A stretch of DNA of 8,832 nt. Source: Acidobacteriota bacterium. GTDB taxonomy: Bacteria > Acidobacteriota > Polarisedimenticolia > J045. A model generated the notes under the pieces. The model was given only the letters and a program-made list of their open reading frames with translations. It was not told where the DNA came from and ran no database searches. The DNA lies in NCBI GenBank assembly GCA_027064265.1, contig JAMOQA010000441.1, positions 1-8,832 of the forward strand. Direction: 5' to 3'. Below are positions 1 to 5,200 of this stretch, piece by piece. The translations under genes and the position numbers were made by a program. Every line of letters begins with the position of its first letter. Position 1 is the stretch's first letter.

Positions 1-35
1 GGACGACCCGGGCGGAGCACGCTCCGCCCCTACGG
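1..35. repeat. Partial REP/BIME-type element cut by the window edge
   Basis: These 35 bases are identical to 147-181, so they are the right-hand part of another copy of the composite element described at 87-228. The segment holds the palindrome GGGCGGAGCACGCTCCGCCC (10-29), two 9-base arms around a central AC, followed by CTAC (30-33). Read on the minus strand it is GTAG followed by the hairpin. The remainder of the copy should lie to the left, outside the window. Positions 36-86 that follow show no feature I can name. Confidence 0.8.
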
Positions 36-86
36 TTGTTCGAAACGCGTTCGTCTCGTCGTCGCACACGACTTGAACGTGAAGGC

Positions 87-228
87 GTAGGGGTCGAGCG
101 TGCTCGACCCGTGCCGGGCCAAGCCCGGCCATGATGGTCGCCCTGCGGACGACCCGGGCGGAGCACGCTCCGCCCCTACGGCAAACCAAGAGACGCGTAT
201 CCCCGTAGGGGCCGCCGGCAGGCGGCCC
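87..228. repeat. Composite palindromic repeat, copy A (BIME-like, GTAG-footed hairpins)
   Basis: This 142-bp element contains, in order: GTAG (87-90) with the palindrome GGGTCGAGCGTGCTCGACCC (91-110); a smaller hairpin GCCGGGC-CAA-GCCCGGC (113-129); the palindrome GGGCGGAGCACGCTCCGCCC (156-175) followed by CTAC (176-179), the same design in inverse orientation; a 25-bp spacer beginning GGCAAACCAAGAG; then GTAG (205-208) with GGGCCGCCGGCAGGCGGCCC (209-228). Hairpins carrying GTAG at the 5' foot, in head-to-tail and tail-to-tail pairs, are the hallmark of REP sequences and BIMEs, which in known cases are mobilised by a RAYT (IS200/IS605-like Y1) transposase. The hairpins are seen directly; the REP assignment is inference. 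No RAYT gene is in the window. Copy B lies 470 bp to the right. Confidence 0.8.
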
Positions 229-297
229 GCACCGGGCGACGCGTTCGTTCCGGAGCACCGCGAGCGTCGAGTGTGAGGTTCGCAGGCCAAGGTCACG

Positions 298-480
298 CCC
301 GGGAGCGGGATAACCGCTCTTTCTGCAAGGGGGGTGTTCGATAACCGCGAATCCTGCAACCCCGGGGCGGGATAACGTTCGATTTCGCAACTCCGCCCGC
401 TCCGGGACCCCCGGAAACTTGCAAATCCCCGCGTTATCGAACACCCCCCTTGCAAGATCGCGGGTTATCCTGCCCCGCCT
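298..480. repeat. Five-unit array, GATAAC-N9-TGCAA at 31-bp period, in inverted halves
   Basis: A 20-bp motif GATAAC-N9-(T/C)GCAA starts at 309, 340 and 371, exactly 31 bp apart. Two inverse copies (TTGCA-N9-GTTATC) occupy 419-438 and 450-469, again 31 bp apart. A 28-bp non-matching spacer (391-418) separates the two halves. The inter-unit spacer GGGGGGTGTTC (329-339) recurs as its complement at 439-449, so 324-345 and 433-454 form a perfect 22-bp inverted repeat. Context alternates between CGGGATAAC (units 1 and 3) and TTCGATAAC (units 2 and 4), suggesting a 62-bp higher-order unit. A 31-bp spacing is about three helical turns and would place every site on one face of the helix, as in operator or iteron arrays; that is inference. 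The core has no 22-40 bp exact repeats, so it is not a CRISPR. Confidence 0.8.
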
Positions 481-491
481 TCCGGAACCTG

Positions 492-533
492 GTGCGCCAC
501 GCACCGGCGGGCGGCCTTCCGTCCGCCCCTACG
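492..533 (-). repeat. Solitary REP-like hairpin
   Basis: A small hairpin GGTGCG-CCA-CGCACC (492-506) is followed by GGGCGG-N8-CCGCCC (510-529) and CTAC (530-533). On the minus strand this again reads GTAG followed by a GC-rich hairpin, matching the other elements here, but the loop is longer and the stem shorter (6 bp). It looks like a diverged single REP unit directly after the 31-bp-period array and before composite copy B. Confidence 0.6.
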
Positions 534-556
534 GAAAACGACGAGCCGCTCAATGT

Positions 557-698
557 GCAGGGGTCCAGCGTGCTGGACCCGTGCGGTGCGAAGCACCGCC
601 ATCATCGTCGCCCTTCGGGCGACGACGGGCGGAGCACGCTCCGCCCCTACGGCAAACCAAGAGGCGCGTATCCCGTAGGGGCCGCCGGCAGGCGGCCC
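557..698. repeat. Composite palindromic repeat, copy B (BIME-like)
   Basis: A second 142-bp copy of the element at 87-228, with the same order of parts: GCAG (557-560, a one-base change from GTAG) with GGGTCCAGCGTGCTGGACCC (561-580); hairpin GCGGTGC-GAA-GCACCGC (583-599); an extra clear hairpin TCGTCGCCC-TTC-GGGCGACGA (605-625); GGGCGGAGCACGCTCCGCCC (627-646) plus CTAC (647-650); the spacer GGCAAACCAAGAG...; then GTAG (675-678) with GGGCCGCCGGCAGGCGGCCC (679-698). Compared with copy A, base changes in the first two hairpins occur in both arms and keep pairing, which argues that the folded structure is maintained. The element ends 96 bp before the first gene. Confidence 0.8.
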
Positions 699-714
699 GC
701 GTCCGGCGACGCGC

Positions 715-735
715 CGGGCCCGGGCGACGGGCCCG
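715..735. repeat. GC-rich inverted repeat upstream of the first gene
   Basis: CGGGCCC (715-721) and GGGCCCG (729-735) form a perfect 7-bp stem around a 7-base loop. It lies between the last REP hairpin and the start codon at 795. There is no T-tract, so a terminator is not supported; it could be a leader hairpin or chance in such GC-rich DNA. I see no sigma-70 or sigma-54 promoter in 699-794. Confidence 0.35.
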
Positions 736-794
736 TTCCGGGGGGACGTGCGGGCGGGGGCGTCCCGTCGCATCATGGGGCCGGGAGGTTCCCG

Positions 795-1367
795 ATGCGT
801 CGCGTCGTTCCGCTGCTGGTCGTGCTGCTCCTCGCGTGCCTGCCCACCGCGGCGGGGGAGGGCGCGTTCTCGGTCCTCGGTGTGCGTCCAGGCATGACCG
901 TCGCCGCCGCCCGGGAGGCCCTCGCGGCCCGGGGCGGGAAGTTCCGGGCCCGGGGCGAGAAGGACGGCGTCTTCCGCTGGCGCTGGAAGGGACGGGCGAA
1001 GGACCTGCCGGGAGGTCCGGAGGTCACGGTCCGCCTCGAGGCGGAGCGGGACCGGGACGACGCCCCGGTGACCCGGGTCGTCCTTCTCGCCGACGAGCCG
1101 GGCCCGGTGGCCCGGGAGTGGCGCGAGGCCCTCGCGCAGCGCTGGGGCGACCCGGTCACCCCCCTCGTCGACCTGCGGGATCCCCGTTCCGGCTACCCGG
1201 TGGAGGGGACCGTCTGGCGCCGGGACGGCGCGGCGGCGGTGATGGTCGTCGCCAAGGAGGGCACTCCCCGGGGCATCGTCGTGCGCCGCATCGCCCTGTT
1301 CCTCGAGCCCGACTTCGACCCGGTGGCCATGACCCGCCGCCGCTACCGCGAGATCCGGGGCCGGTGA
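795..1367 (+). CDS. Exported or lipid-anchored hypothetical protein (190 aa)
   Basis: The product is not recognised. The start at 795 is chosen because GGGAGG lies 6 bases upstream (783-788) and the protein then opens with a signal sequence (residues 1 to about 20: two Arg, then a Val/Leu run). The only cysteine, C15, sits in LLAC, a weak lipobox, so the protein may be a lipoprotein; otherwise signal peptidase I could cut after the TAA near residue 20. The mature part begins with a G-V-R-P-G-M-T stretch followed by a helix, a pattern seen in small envelope proteins, but too short to assign a family. It then alternates charged strands and helices with a conserved-looking WRWKG and a W-R-R-DG-A segment. 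The gene ends 30 bp before the M23 peptidase gene and is probably co-transcribed with it, suggesting an envelope role; that is inference. Confidence 0.75.
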   Translation: MRRVVPLLVVLLLACLPTAAGEGAFSVLGVRPGMTVAAAREALAARGGKFRARGEKDGVFRWRWKGRAKDLPGGPEVTVRLEAERDRDDAPVTRVVLLADEPGPVAREWREALAQRWGDPVTPLVDLRDPRSGYPVEGTVWRRDGAAAVMVVAKEGTPRGIVVRRIALFLEPDFDPVAMTRRRYREIRGR

Positions 1368-1397
1368 ACGCCGGCTCCTCCCCTGCGGGAGTTCCTG

Positions 1398-2720
1398 ATG
1401 AAGCTGCGCCTCGTCCTCGTCCTGCTGGTCCTCGCCCTGGTTGCCTGGGGTTCCTGGGGTCTCCTCTACGTGGGGCCCGAGCCCCGCCTCTCCCTCGAGA
1501 CCGACCGGCCCGCCGTCGGCCTGCCGGGGACGGCGGTGACCGCCGCCGCCGAGATCCCGGCGGGGGGCATCGTCTCCCTTTCCCTCCTCGCCGTGCAGGG
1601 GGACCACGAGGAGGTCCTCGGCGAGACCCGGGCCGAGCTCCCCACCCCCTGGGAGTTCTGGAAGAAGGTCCCGCCCCGCACCGCGGGGCTCGAGGCGCGC
1701 CTCGCCAAGGGATCCCCGGCATGGCTGCGGGAGGGGAAGGTGACCCTGCGCCTGGTCGCCGCGCGGCGGCACGGGCTCCTCAGGCACCCCGAGCCGGTGG
1801 TCCTCGAGAAGACCCTCGAGGTACGCTTCCGGCCGCCCTCCCTTGGTGTCGTCTCGACGAAGCACTACGTCCGGCAGGGTGGGGCGGGGGCGGTGGTCTT
1901 CCGGGTCGGCCCCGCGGCGGTCCGGTCCGGGGTCAGGGTCGGGAAGGTGGAGATCCCCTCGCACCCGTTCCCGGGCGGCGGCGAGGGAGAACGGTTCTGC
2001 CTCTACGGCGTCCCGTGGAACCTGGACGACCCGGCGGAGATCCGCCTCTTCGCCGAGGACGCCGCCGGCCACCCGCCCCGGCGGGATACGATCCGCCTCT
2101 CCGACCGGTTCCTCGAGCGGGTGGTCCCGGCGATCGCCTCCCGCACCCCCGGATTCGACGCCTCCGGCAGCCTGCTCGACCAGTACCTGCGGATCAACGG
2201 CGAGCTCCGCCGGGCCAACCGGGCGAAGATCGCCGAGCTCTCCCGGCAGAGCGAGGAGGCGTTCCTCTGGCACGGGCGGTTCCTCCAGCTCCCGAACTCC
2301 GCCCGCCGGGCCGGCTACGCCGACGACCGGACGTACGTCTATGGGGGAAAGGTCGTCGACCGGCAGACCCACCTCGGTCTCGACCTCGCCTCGACGGCCC
2401 GTGCCCCGGTGCCCGCGTCCAACTCCGGCAGGGTGCTCTACGCCGACTGGCTCGGGATCTACGGCAACGTGGTCGTCCTCGACCACGGCTACGGCCTGCT
2501 CAGCCTCTACGCCCACCTCTCCTCGATCGACGTCGCTCCGGGGCAGGTGGTGAAGAAGGGGGAGATCCTGGGGCGGACCGGGGCCACCGGCCTCGCGGGG
2601 GGCGACCACCTGCACCTGGGGATCTTCGTCTCCGGCGTGGCGGTCGACCCGATCGAGTGGTTCGACGCCCGCTGGATCCGGAACAACCTGGCCGACAAGC
2701 TCCCGCTGCCGGGCGAGTAG
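1398..2720 (+). CDS. Membrane-anchored M23 (LytM-type) metallopeptidase
   Basis: A 440-residue cell-wall hydrolase of peptidase family M23, expected to cut peptide cross-bridges of peptidoglycan in the periplasm. Residues 1 to about 25 form a signal anchor (KLRLVLVLLVLALVAWG). Residues about 30-310 are beta-rich, resembling the Ig-like lead-in regions common in envelope peptidases. The C-terminal domain holds the full M23 signature: H325-x3-D329 (HLGLD), H373 in LYAHLS, and H404-L-H406. The zinc ligands H325, D329 and H406 and the catalytic histidines H373 and H404 are therefore all present, so it should be an active enzyme and not an EnvC-like degenerate regulator. The start has GGGAG (1387-1391) six bases upstream. 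It follows the small exported protein by 30 bp. A link to flagellar insertion through the wall is possible because of nearby flagellar genes, but nothing in the sequence shows it. Confidence 0.92.
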   Translation: MKLRLVLVLLVLALVAWGSWGLLYVGPEPRLSLETDRPAVGLPGTAVTAAAEIPAGGIVSLSLLAVQGDHEEVLGETRAELPTPWEFWKKVPPRTAGLEARLAKGSPAWLREGKVTLRLVAARRHGLLRHPEPVVLEKTLEVRFRPPSLGVVSTKHYVRQGGAGAVVFRVGPAAVRSGVRVGKVEIPSHPFPGGGEGERFCLYGVPWNLDDPAEIRLFAEDAAGHPPRRDTIRLSDRFLERVVPAIASRTPGFDASGSLLDQYLRINGELRRANRAKIAELSRQSEEAFLWHGRFLQLPNSARRAGYADDRTYVYGGKVVDRQTHLGLDLASTARAPVPASNSGRVLYADWLGIYGNVVVLDHGYGLLSLYAHLSSIDVAPGQVVKKGEILGRTGATGLAGGDHLHLGIFVSGVAVDPIEWFDARWIRNNLADKLPLPGE

Positions 2721-2741
2721 CCGTTCCGGGTCGCCCGCGGC

Positions 2742-2763
2742 GGTCCGGGCCCGTTCGCGGACC
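2742..2763. repeat. Inverted repeat after the M23 gene
   Basis: GGTCCG (2742-2747) and CGGACC (2758-2763) form a 6-bp stem with a 10-base loop in the 112-bp gap after the peptidase gene. There is no T-run after it. It could contribute to termination or be a leader structure for the next gene; evidence is thin. Confidence 0.3.
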
Positions 2764-2832
2764 CCGGGGAGCCCTTGCACGGCGGGGGTTTCGCCGTACA
2801 GGGGAGGGCGGGGAGGTCGGGAGCAGGCATCC

Positions 2833-3336
2833 ATGGACCAGCCCACGAGGACCCTCGCCGACCAGATCGACCGCCTCGCCCGGCGCCACCAGGTGCCGGA
2901 GTCCTTCGTCGAGAGCATCCGCTCCTCGTTCACGAGGAAGGGGATCTCCCTCGCCGAGGATGCAGGCCCCTACCTCCCCATCCTGGAGGAGACGTTCGCC
3001 CGCCAGGCCCAGGTGACCGCGGCGACGGCGCGCTCCCGGGAGGGGCTCCGCCGCCTCGACGAGAACTTCCGCCGCCTCGCCGAGGGGTGGCGCCGCCAGC
3101 TCGAGCAGCTCCGGGAGGTGAAGGCGTCCCTCGAGGAGCAGCGGGCCCGCATCGAGGCGAACACCCGCCGCCTGCGCGAGCAGCTCGCCCGGCGTTCCGC
3201 CAGCCGGCCCGGCCGGCCGGTCCCGGCCCGGCGGGCATCCCGCCCCGCCGGCCCCTCGCGCGGCCAGGCGCGCGTCCCCCGCTCGTTCCTGCCCCCGGGC
3301 TCCTTCCCGGTCCCCGGCCCCGACGACCCGTCCTGA
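2833..3336 (+). CDS. Predicted coiled-coil protein with basic disordered tail (167 aa)
   Basis: The product is not recognised. The start at 2833 has GGGAG (2819-2823) nine bases upstream. There is no signal peptide or membrane segment, so it should be cytoplasmic. Residues 1-60 look helical and mildly acidic (DQIDRLARRHQVPESFVESI and onward). Residues about 62-120 are a continuous helix rich in Arg, Glu, Leu and Gln with heptad-like spacing (for example RRQLEQLREVKASLEEQRAR), a probable coiled coil. Residues 121-167 are a low-complexity tail rich in Arg, Pro and Ser ending in acidic DDPS; the basic part could contact nucleic acid or membrane. Flagellar chaperones and rod proteins can be small and helical, but no family motif is visible, so I assign no function. 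Gaps of 112 bp on each side suggest it may be transcribed on its own. Confidence 0.7.
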   Translation: MDQPTRTLADQIDRLARRHQVPESFVESIRSSFTRKGISLAEDAGPYLPILEETFARQAQVTAATARSREGLRRLDENFRRLAEGWRRQLEQLREVKASLEEQRARIEANTRRLREQLARRSASRPGRPVPARRASRPAGPSRGQARVPRSFLPPGSFPVPGPDDPS

Positions 3337-3412
3337 GTTCCCCTGCGGGCCTGCCGTGTGCACACCGCGCGTTCCGTGGTGGCGGGTCCGGCGGGCCATG
3401 TTGCGGTGCTAG

Positions 3413-3430
3413 TCTCGTCCCGGGACGAGA
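3413..3430. promoter_or_regulatory. Perfect 18-bp palindrome at the ribosome binding site
   Basis: TCTCGTCCCGGGACGAGA is a perfect 18-bp palindrome lying just before the GGGAGGA ribosome binding site (3435-3441) of the gene at 3449. A loose -10-like TAGTCT overlaps its left end (3410-3415) but has no partner -35 box. Position and symmetry fit either an operator for a dimeric repressor or an mRNA hairpin affecting translation; neither is proven. Confidence 0.45.
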
Positions 3431-3448
3431 TCCCGGGAGGAACCGCCG

Positions 3449-4141
3449 ATGCGCCGCGGAGGTCCGGACTCCATCGCCGCGTTCGCCCTGCTGCTCGTCC
3501 TGGCTCTCCTGGTTCCAACCGCCGCGTGTGCCGGGCCGCCGCCGTCCCGGCACCGCACGAACCCGGTCCGGGCGATGCGGTGGTGGAAGGAGAAGCCTTC
3601 GCTCGACGACCCCGACTGCCGGGAGCTCGACCTGCCGCCCGCGTGTGCGCGGCACGAGGTGTGGGGCCTCCTCGAGTTCCTGGAGGGTCTCTACGGCCCC
3701 GAGGGCATCTCCCTGGTGCCGGTCCACGAGCAGCCGGAGGAGGCCAGGCTGGCGACGTGCTGGTTCCATCGCCACCTGTACCTCGATGGCGACCGGGAGA
3801 CGTGCATCTTCCTGACGAGGGACGACATGTACCTCGTCGCCTGGCTCGCATACCCGGACGAGCCCTGCAAGGAGTTGCCGGGCCCCCGATGGCGGGGTCC
3901 GTTCTGCATCGAGCGGACCTCCGCGCAGGTCGTGTTCGAACTCCGGGAGGGAAGGCCGGAATGGGTCGCTCCGAGCCCCTGCGGCGAATCGCCGGCACCC
4001 CCCGGGATCCCGAAGTTCGTCGACGGCGAGTTGTGGGTTTTCCTCCTCGAGTTCCCCGACGACCGGCACCGGGACCTGCTGCCGAGATTCGCGCCGCCGC
4101 CGTCCGCCGGGGAGGGCGAGGCCCGCAAAACGGCGGAATGA
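3449..4141 (+). CDS. Exported cysteine-containing hypothetical protein (230 aa)
   Basis: The product is not recognised. The start has a good ribosome binding site, GGGAGGA (3435-3441), 7 bases upstream. Residues 9-26 are a hydrophobic signal sequence (AIAAFALLLVLALL-type core), followed by TAAC at C27, an imperfect lipobox, or by an ACA cleavage site just after it. The mature part has seven further cysteines (C57, C66, C104, C119, C140, C153, C178), enough for several disulfides, and many Trp/Tyr/Phe residues, which points to a folded extracytoplasmic domain. Residues about 105-135 (HRHLYLDGDRETCIFL...) and 190-206 look like beta strands. The C-terminus is acidic and disordered. The upstream region carries the 18-bp palindrome, and the gene runs into a strong hairpin shared with the convergent cheX. 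It may be a lineage-restricted secreted protein. Confidence 0.75.
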   Translation: MRRGGPDSIAAFALLLVLALLVPTAACAGPPPSRHRTNPVRAMRWWKEKPSLDDPDCRELDLPPACARHEVWGLLEFLEGLYGPEGISLVPVHEQPEEARLATCWFHRHLYLDGDRETCIFLTRDDMYLVAWLAYPDEPCKELPGPRWRGPFCIERTSAQVVFELREGRPEWVAPSPCGESPAPPGIPKFVDGELWVFLLEFPDDRHRDLLPRFAPPPSAGEGEARKTAE

Positions 4142-4144
4142 CGA

Positions 4145-4168
4145 GGGGAGCCGGCGTGCCGGCTCCCC
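4145..4168. terminator. Bidirectional hairpin between convergent genes, REP-like
   Basis: GGGGAGCCGGC (4145-4155) and its complement (4158-4168) form a perfect 11-bp arm pair around GT, starting 3 bases after the stop of the rightward gene and lying 31 bp beyond the stop of leftward cheX. It lacks a clear T-tract, but such a stem between two convergent stops is best explained as a shared terminator. Its central GCGTGC and the GGGG base match the REP palindromes at 91-110 and 561-580, so it may be a REP unit that serves as terminator. Confidence 0.65.
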
Positions 4169-4199
4169 GCCCGCATGGCCCGCGCGCGGCCCTGCGGTA

Positions 4200-4679
4200 T
4201 CAGGAACCGTTGACCGTGTAGACGAGGGAGGTCTCCACCTCCTCGCCGTCCACGATCCAGCGGAGGGTCACCCGTTCCGAGTTGCTGACCCCGAGCAGGT
4301 TGCCTTCCCCCTCGAGGACCGATGGGAGCGACAGCTCGATGTTGCCGCCGGACTCGTCGAGGTGCCGCTTGATCGCTCCCCCGACCAGGTTGGCCAGCTC
4401 CCCGAGGCCGTCCGCGATCATCGCGGGGTCGTCCCCCAGCATCTCCTCGCCGCCGAGCAGGGTGGCCGCCAGCTTGCGGGCCCCCTGGTCCGTGCAGGCG
4501 ATCTGGAGCAGTCCCCGGAACTCCGGCCCTCCGAGCCCGACCATGCCGGACATGGTCATGTGCTCGTCCCCCGACCCTTCTTTCGGGCCCTCGAGGGGCA
4601 GGCCGAACATCATCTCGATGTTCTCGCGGAACGCCTCCGCGAGGATCGTGCCCACGTCCACCGCCGTGTCGACCGTCAC
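4200..4679 (-). CDS. cheX: CheX-type chemotaxis phosphatase
   Basis: This 159-residue protein belongs to the CheC/CheX/FliY phosphatase group, which removes phosphate from CheY-P to reset the flagellar motor signal. The key signature D90-x3-E94-x2-N97 (DGLGELAN), with P119 downstream, is present; the acidic and amide side chains E94 and N97 position the attacking water in characterised members. There is a single such motif, as in CheX, where CheC has two. The start is GTG at 4679, chosen because GGAGGGA lies 5 bases upstream and the alignment-like region begins there; a much longer open frame upstream is an artefact of GC bias. It is the last gene of the leftward set, 41 bp after cheY, so its substrate is probably that CheY. 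It ends at the hairpin shared with the convergent gene. Confidence 0.88.
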   Translation of the reverse strand: MTVDTAVDVGTILAEAFRENIEMMFGLPLEGPKEGSGDEHMTMSGMVGLGGPEFRGLLQIACTDQGARKLAATLLGGEEMLGDDPAMIADGLGELANLVGGAIKRHLDESGGNIELSLPSVLEGEGNLLGVSNSERVTLRWIVDGEEVETSLVYTVNGS

Positions 4680-4720
4680 GTCGTTCCCTCCCTCGTCGGA
4701 CCCCCCTCGCCGGTCGCGGA

Positions 4721-5098
4721 TCAGGCCGGCTGGAGGATCTTCTCGAGGGCCTCGCCGAGCTTGTCCGGGGTGAACGGCTTGGTGACGAAGCCGTTGGCGC
4801 CGGCGTCGAGGGCCTGCTGGACCCGCTCGTTCCCCGCCTCGGTCGTCACCATCACGATCGGCATCTCGTAGCCCTTCGCCCGCGCGGCGGCGACGAAGTC
4901 GGGGCCGTTCATGTTGGGCATGTTCCAGTCGCAGAGGATCAGGTCGACGGAGGAGTCGTTCTCGAGGACCCCGATCGCCTCCGAGCCGTCCCCCGCCTCG
5001 AGGATGTCCCCCACGTCCAGGCCGGCCTGGCGCAGGGCACGGGTCAGCACCTTCCGCATCACCGCCGAGTCGTCCACGAGCAGAACCTTGATCGCCAT
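4721..5098 (-). CDS. cheY: CheY-type response regulator (stand-alone receiver)
   Basis: A 125-residue single-domain receiver with every functional residue in place: acidic pair D9-D10, phosphoacceptor D57 in LILCDWNMP, T85/T86 at the switch position (IVMVTTEAG) and K107 in FVTKPF. It has no output domain, as expected for CheY, which carries the chemotaxis signal to the flagellar switch. ATG start with GGAGGAG (5107-5113) 8 bases upstream. It lies between the CheX-like fusion gene (102-bp gap) and cheX (41-bp gap), all leftward, so the three are likely co-expressed. The name rests on receiver architecture plus the phosphatase and flagellar neighbours; a different single-domain response regulator cannot be excluded. 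Confidence 0.9.
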   Translation of the reverse strand: MAIKVLLVDDSAVMRKVLTRALRQAGLDVGDILEAGDGSEAIGVLENDSSVDLILCDWNMPNMNGPDFVAAARAKGYEMPIVMVTTEAGNERVQQALDAGANGFVTKPFTPDKLGEALEKILQPA

Positions 5099-5200
5099 CG
5101 ATTCGTCTCCTCCGGGCGGATACCGGTTGCACGCCCCCCCGTTCGGGGTGCGTTCCTGGCTTCCGTATCGGACGGACGGGGAGAATCTGAAGGGGAAAGA

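Noticed and set aside
298..480. CRISPR array
   Set aside because: Units share only about 11 fixed bases out of 20, change orientation midway, and the 11-bp gaps are too short and partly conserved to be spacers. No cas genes are present.
1..794. tRNA, rRNA or small-RNA gene in the gene-free left end
   Set aside because: The hairpins are tandem GC palindromes without tRNA or rRNA features such as a T-loop GTTCRA with matching arms or a CCA end, and no promoter or T-run terminator frames them.
2764..2779. Sigma-54 promoter before the coiled-coil gene (CCTTGCAC at 2773-2780)
   Set aside because: A TTGCA is present, but there is no GG at the required -24 phase; the nearest GG is out of register by one base and the rest of the -24 box is absent.
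419..3016. Long open frames on both strands across the repeat region and the M23 gene (about 420-3016)
   Set aside because: They run through the palindromic repeats and give Arg/Pro/Gly-rich products, while the M23 peptidase in another frame has complete motifs, a signal anchor and a ribosome binding site.
3356..3365. GTGTGCACAC palindrome after the coiled-coil gene
   Set aside because: A 10-bp palindrome does not extend further and is expected by chance at this length; no flanking signal supports it.
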